From Adiantum capillus-veneris (taxonomy: Eukaryota > Streptophyta > Polypodiopsida > Polypodiales > Pteridaceae), in assembly GCA_014529385.2 (NCBI GenBank), contig CM043947.1, positions 132,607,391 to 132,671,390 of the forward strand: a stretch of 64,000 nt of DNA, given 5' to 3'. The notes under the pieces were generated by a model. The model saw only the letters and a program-made list of their open reading frames with translations. It did no database searches and was not told where the DNA came from. Positions 61,881 to 64,000 of this stretch are shown here, piece by piece (positions within the stretch are counted from its first letter, which is position 1; each line of letters opens with the position of its first letter). Position numbers and translations under genes: made by a program.

Positions 61881-62665
61881 CGACACGGAACGGTGGAGTT
61901 TTATTCCTAGATGGATTGGCCCCAAAGACTGACACCCCTTCTTTATATTTCTTTATTATTGCTTCACAAGAGTACAGTGTCAGAGGGTCTCTCTCTTGCA
62001 ATGCTCCCAAGGTTATATGCCAAGAGAAGAGGCCTTGGAACTTCAAGTGTGTAAAGGTCCCTGGCCAAAAGTATATGAGTTAAAAGCCCCGATCCAAAAG
62101 CTAGCACACAGAGGGTTGTCTGTAAATTGCGGAAAACCATATTGCTACCATGTTAGTATGATCCGCGTTTTCCAGCATCCGTACAACTAGCAACATTAGG
62201 AAGAGAATAGGGTCTAAGAGAGCCTCTTTATTTGCCATGAACTTATGGAGGTGATTAACATTTTGTCAAATTTGTGTACGCCATGTGTGCAAGAATGGCA
62301 GGTGAGTAAGAGATGTCTAAGAGTGGTCAACAGATACACTTTTCTCCCCAAAAAGGAGGTGGACAATTTAATGATTTTGCGACTTCCATAACTCCCACAT
62401 ATCATCTCCGATTAAAGCGGAGATCATGGATCTGCAATCTACACATCAAGCTCTTTCCATAAATATGCTACATGATATGGTTTTACCCGCTAGATTTTAA
62501 ATTTCATTTTGGGGGGAAGAATTTGGATTCAAATAAACTAGCCGTTTTGCCTATTTAAATTCAAAAGCGGTCTTTTGCCCCTCGGCTACTTTGTGTAAGT
62601 TGGAAGAGGGCCTCTCAGATATAATTTGTAAGTTAAGGGTCATGCCACATGTCAAAGTTATGACA

Positions 62666-63500
62666 TTGCACTCCAGTGTCATGATTCTTCTTGTTGCTAG
62701 AACAATGCTTCACCTAGTGCTCTTTGCTGCCACAACTAAAGCGCTTTCCTTGAAGTATACACTCTTTCTCTGCTCGAGAATATACCCATGAGTTGCCGGT
62801 TTGAATGGATGCTTGTTGAAAGGTTTCTTCTCTGCTTTTAGAAGCAATTTTACCGAAGGTTTGTTCTTTCTTTGTTGTCTGTCCAACAATTTGCATGTTA
62901 TAACCAGCCTTGTCTTTGTCGTTCATAGAGGCTACATCCTTACCGGATTGTAAGATTTTCAATTTCAACTGTGTAGCAAGGGCTGAAGCTATCTGAGATG
63001 GGCAGAAAGGGTGAGATTTCTAACAAAGGTTTCCAAAACTTTTCTACGTATTGTTGTACTTTCTCACCTTTTAATTGGTCAACTTTATCCCATCTCTGAG
63101 TGATAGTTTGGATCGCATTTGGAGGCAAGAACTGAGCAATAGGTGAAAAATTATAATCTGATGCAATCATGACTTCAATTGAGTTTAAGAACGCTTCTAT
63201 CCACCAATGTGGGCCGTACCTTTAACGATATACCAACAGAGTGAAGCAAAGATGAAGGTTTCATCACACCAAAAGCAATCTCAGATTGAGCAACAAATGC
63301 CAACACTTTGCTTGCATCATATTCACAATTATACGAATCAAACTTAAGAGATGTGTTGTCATCTTTAAAGTCTTTGAACTTGATTACATCATCTAATTGT
63401 TATAACTCTACGTTAGGTATAAAAGCAACTGTCCTATTTCCCTCTCAAAAAAGATACATGCGGTTGACGTCCGAAACTTTATGCTCTGTTTAGTACACCA
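62666..63500 (-). pseudogene. F3 gag, decayed
   Basis: Minus-strand gag of another gypsy-type element. Gag core text 'DASKVLAFVAQSEIAFGVMK' (about 63250-63330), 'QRWDKVDQLKGEKVQQYVEK' in 62940-63170, and 'ATQLKLKILQSGKDVASMND' in 62714-62968. A knuckle remnant 'FSCGSKEH' follows, where the first Cys is Arg and the next Trp is a stop. No protease follows because F2's LTR ends at 62665. Confidence 0.65.
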
Positions 63501-63670
63501 ACACCATTCACTTACGTAGGAACGTCAGAATGGTCATGTTATTTTGCATGTAGTCTGCCTTTCTTAAGTCTTATCTGAGAATGGCCATGCTCTATATTTT
63601 TCCCACAGTGTCTACCTCTTCACATGAAAGATGCCTTCTCAAGCTGTCCATAGTGTTTATAAGAATCACC

Positions 63671-63863
63671 TTTCACGAGATGGTAGTAATAGAGTGTTGG
63701 GTCTTGATACCAGTGTAACGGGTTGGGTACGAGTGCTAAAAAAAGATAAAATGATTTTCAAAGTTTTAATTTTTCACGAGATGGTAGTAAAAGAGTGTTG
63801 GGTCTTGATAATAGTGTACTACGAGTGCTCAAAACAGATGAAATGTTTTTTAAAGTTTTTTTT
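63671..63863. repeat. 101-bp tandem duplication
   Basis: TTTCACGAGATGGTAGTAAT/AAAG starts at 63671 and 63772. It includes GGTCTTGATACCA (63700-63712), which on the minus strand reads TGGTATCAAGACC, possibly the F3 primer site with an LTR starting TGTAACG at 63714. Confidence 0.6.
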
Positions 63864-63867
63864 TGTT

Positions 63868-64000
63868 TTGTATTTTTTCTCATTTATGTAGCTTATTTGC
63901 GTTCTTGAGTTTGCTTACACAAACATCATTGTTTGTTTGATTGTGCAGGCAAGCTCGCAAAATGGCGGCAACTTTAAGAGATATCAATAGTGGACATGGG
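63868..64000 (+). other. Possible host intron end and coding exon start
   Basis: A T-rich run and TTTGTTTGATTGTGCAG (ending 63948) look like a splice acceptor. 14 bases later ATG (63962) opens 'MAATLRDINSGHG' to the window edge. There is no further support. Confidence 0.3.

Larger units (their letters stand above)
61461..62665 (-). repeat. F2 5' LTR with SINE-like insertions
   Basis: TGTAATAGACTTGG...GTTATGACA. At 1.2 kb it is about 500 bp longer than F1's LTR; the two SINE-like units and their spacer account for about 300 bp. The shared block is at about 61918-61958. Confidence 0.75.

Overview
This window is land-plant nuclear DNA made almost entirely of nested LTR retrotransposons. I see no complete host gene, no rRNA, no ordinary tRNA gene and no CRISPR array. 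Plant origin is supported by primer-binding sites of the TGGTATCAGAGC type (initiator tRNA-Met) in many elements, by Ty1/copia and chromodomain Ty3/gypsy proteins, and by AAACCCT (plant telomere-type) units inside one LTR family. The repeat-dense landscape and very long (GA)n tracts would suit a large genome such as a fern's, but the species cannot be read from this sequence. Family names below (Copia-1, Gypsy-A/B, A, C, D/E/F, G, H) are working labels.

Layout: 10-5685, a complete but decayed copia element on the minus strand with an ATTCT target duplication. 5686-7122, purine-rich non-coding DNA. 7123-7680, a ~560-bp fold-back hairpin. 7740-8950, an LTR tail with a decayed gypsy gag (+). 8995-12787, a gypsy gag-protease fragment H (+). 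12781-22536, family A element A1 (-), holding a solo LTR-C (15751-16987) and a second complete family A element A2 (17338-21651, inserted in A1's own 5' LTR). 22537-23902, an unidentified GC-richer stretch, CT microsatellites and a SINE-like piece. 23903-36487, a third family A element A3 (-), rearranged and split by Gypsy-A (25658-34092), a young chromovirus whose gag-pol frame has only three in-frame stops. 36488-40340, a family C-like gag scrap and element D (+), the latter carrying a solo family A LTR (38404-39523). 40341-41949, 5' end of a copia element G (+). 41950-43708, 5' end of family A copy A4 (-). 43709-46793, element E (+), truncated by Gypsy-B (46794-58316, +). Gypsy-B in turn holds a small DNA-transposon-like insert (50163-50599) and the complete non-autonomous element C (52715-56099). 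58317-63720, three minus-strand relatives of D/E (F1, F2, F3) with SINE-like repeats. 63868-64000, a possible splice acceptor and first codons of a host exon at the right edge.

How the parts work together: the autonomous-type families (copia; chromoviruses Gypsy-A/B and D/E/F) encode gag, protease, reverse transcriptase, RNase H and integrase, all now broken by stops or frameshifts to some degree. Families A and C show LTRs, primer sites, polypurine tracts and gag (A also protease) but no polymerase or integrase in any copy here, so they probably depended on enzymes from other elements. Insertion order can be read from target duplications: E, then Gypsy-B, then C; A1, then A2 and the solo LTR-C; A3, then Gypsy-A; D, then the solo LTR-A.

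The least expected signals are non-coding: arrays of stem-loop repeats inside element C; a short CTAGCGTTTT motif repeated in the transcribed leaders of two unrelated families in the same RNA sense; and a ~40-bp AATAAAG...GGGGCGCC...TTGGGGCC block kept in LTRs of several families.
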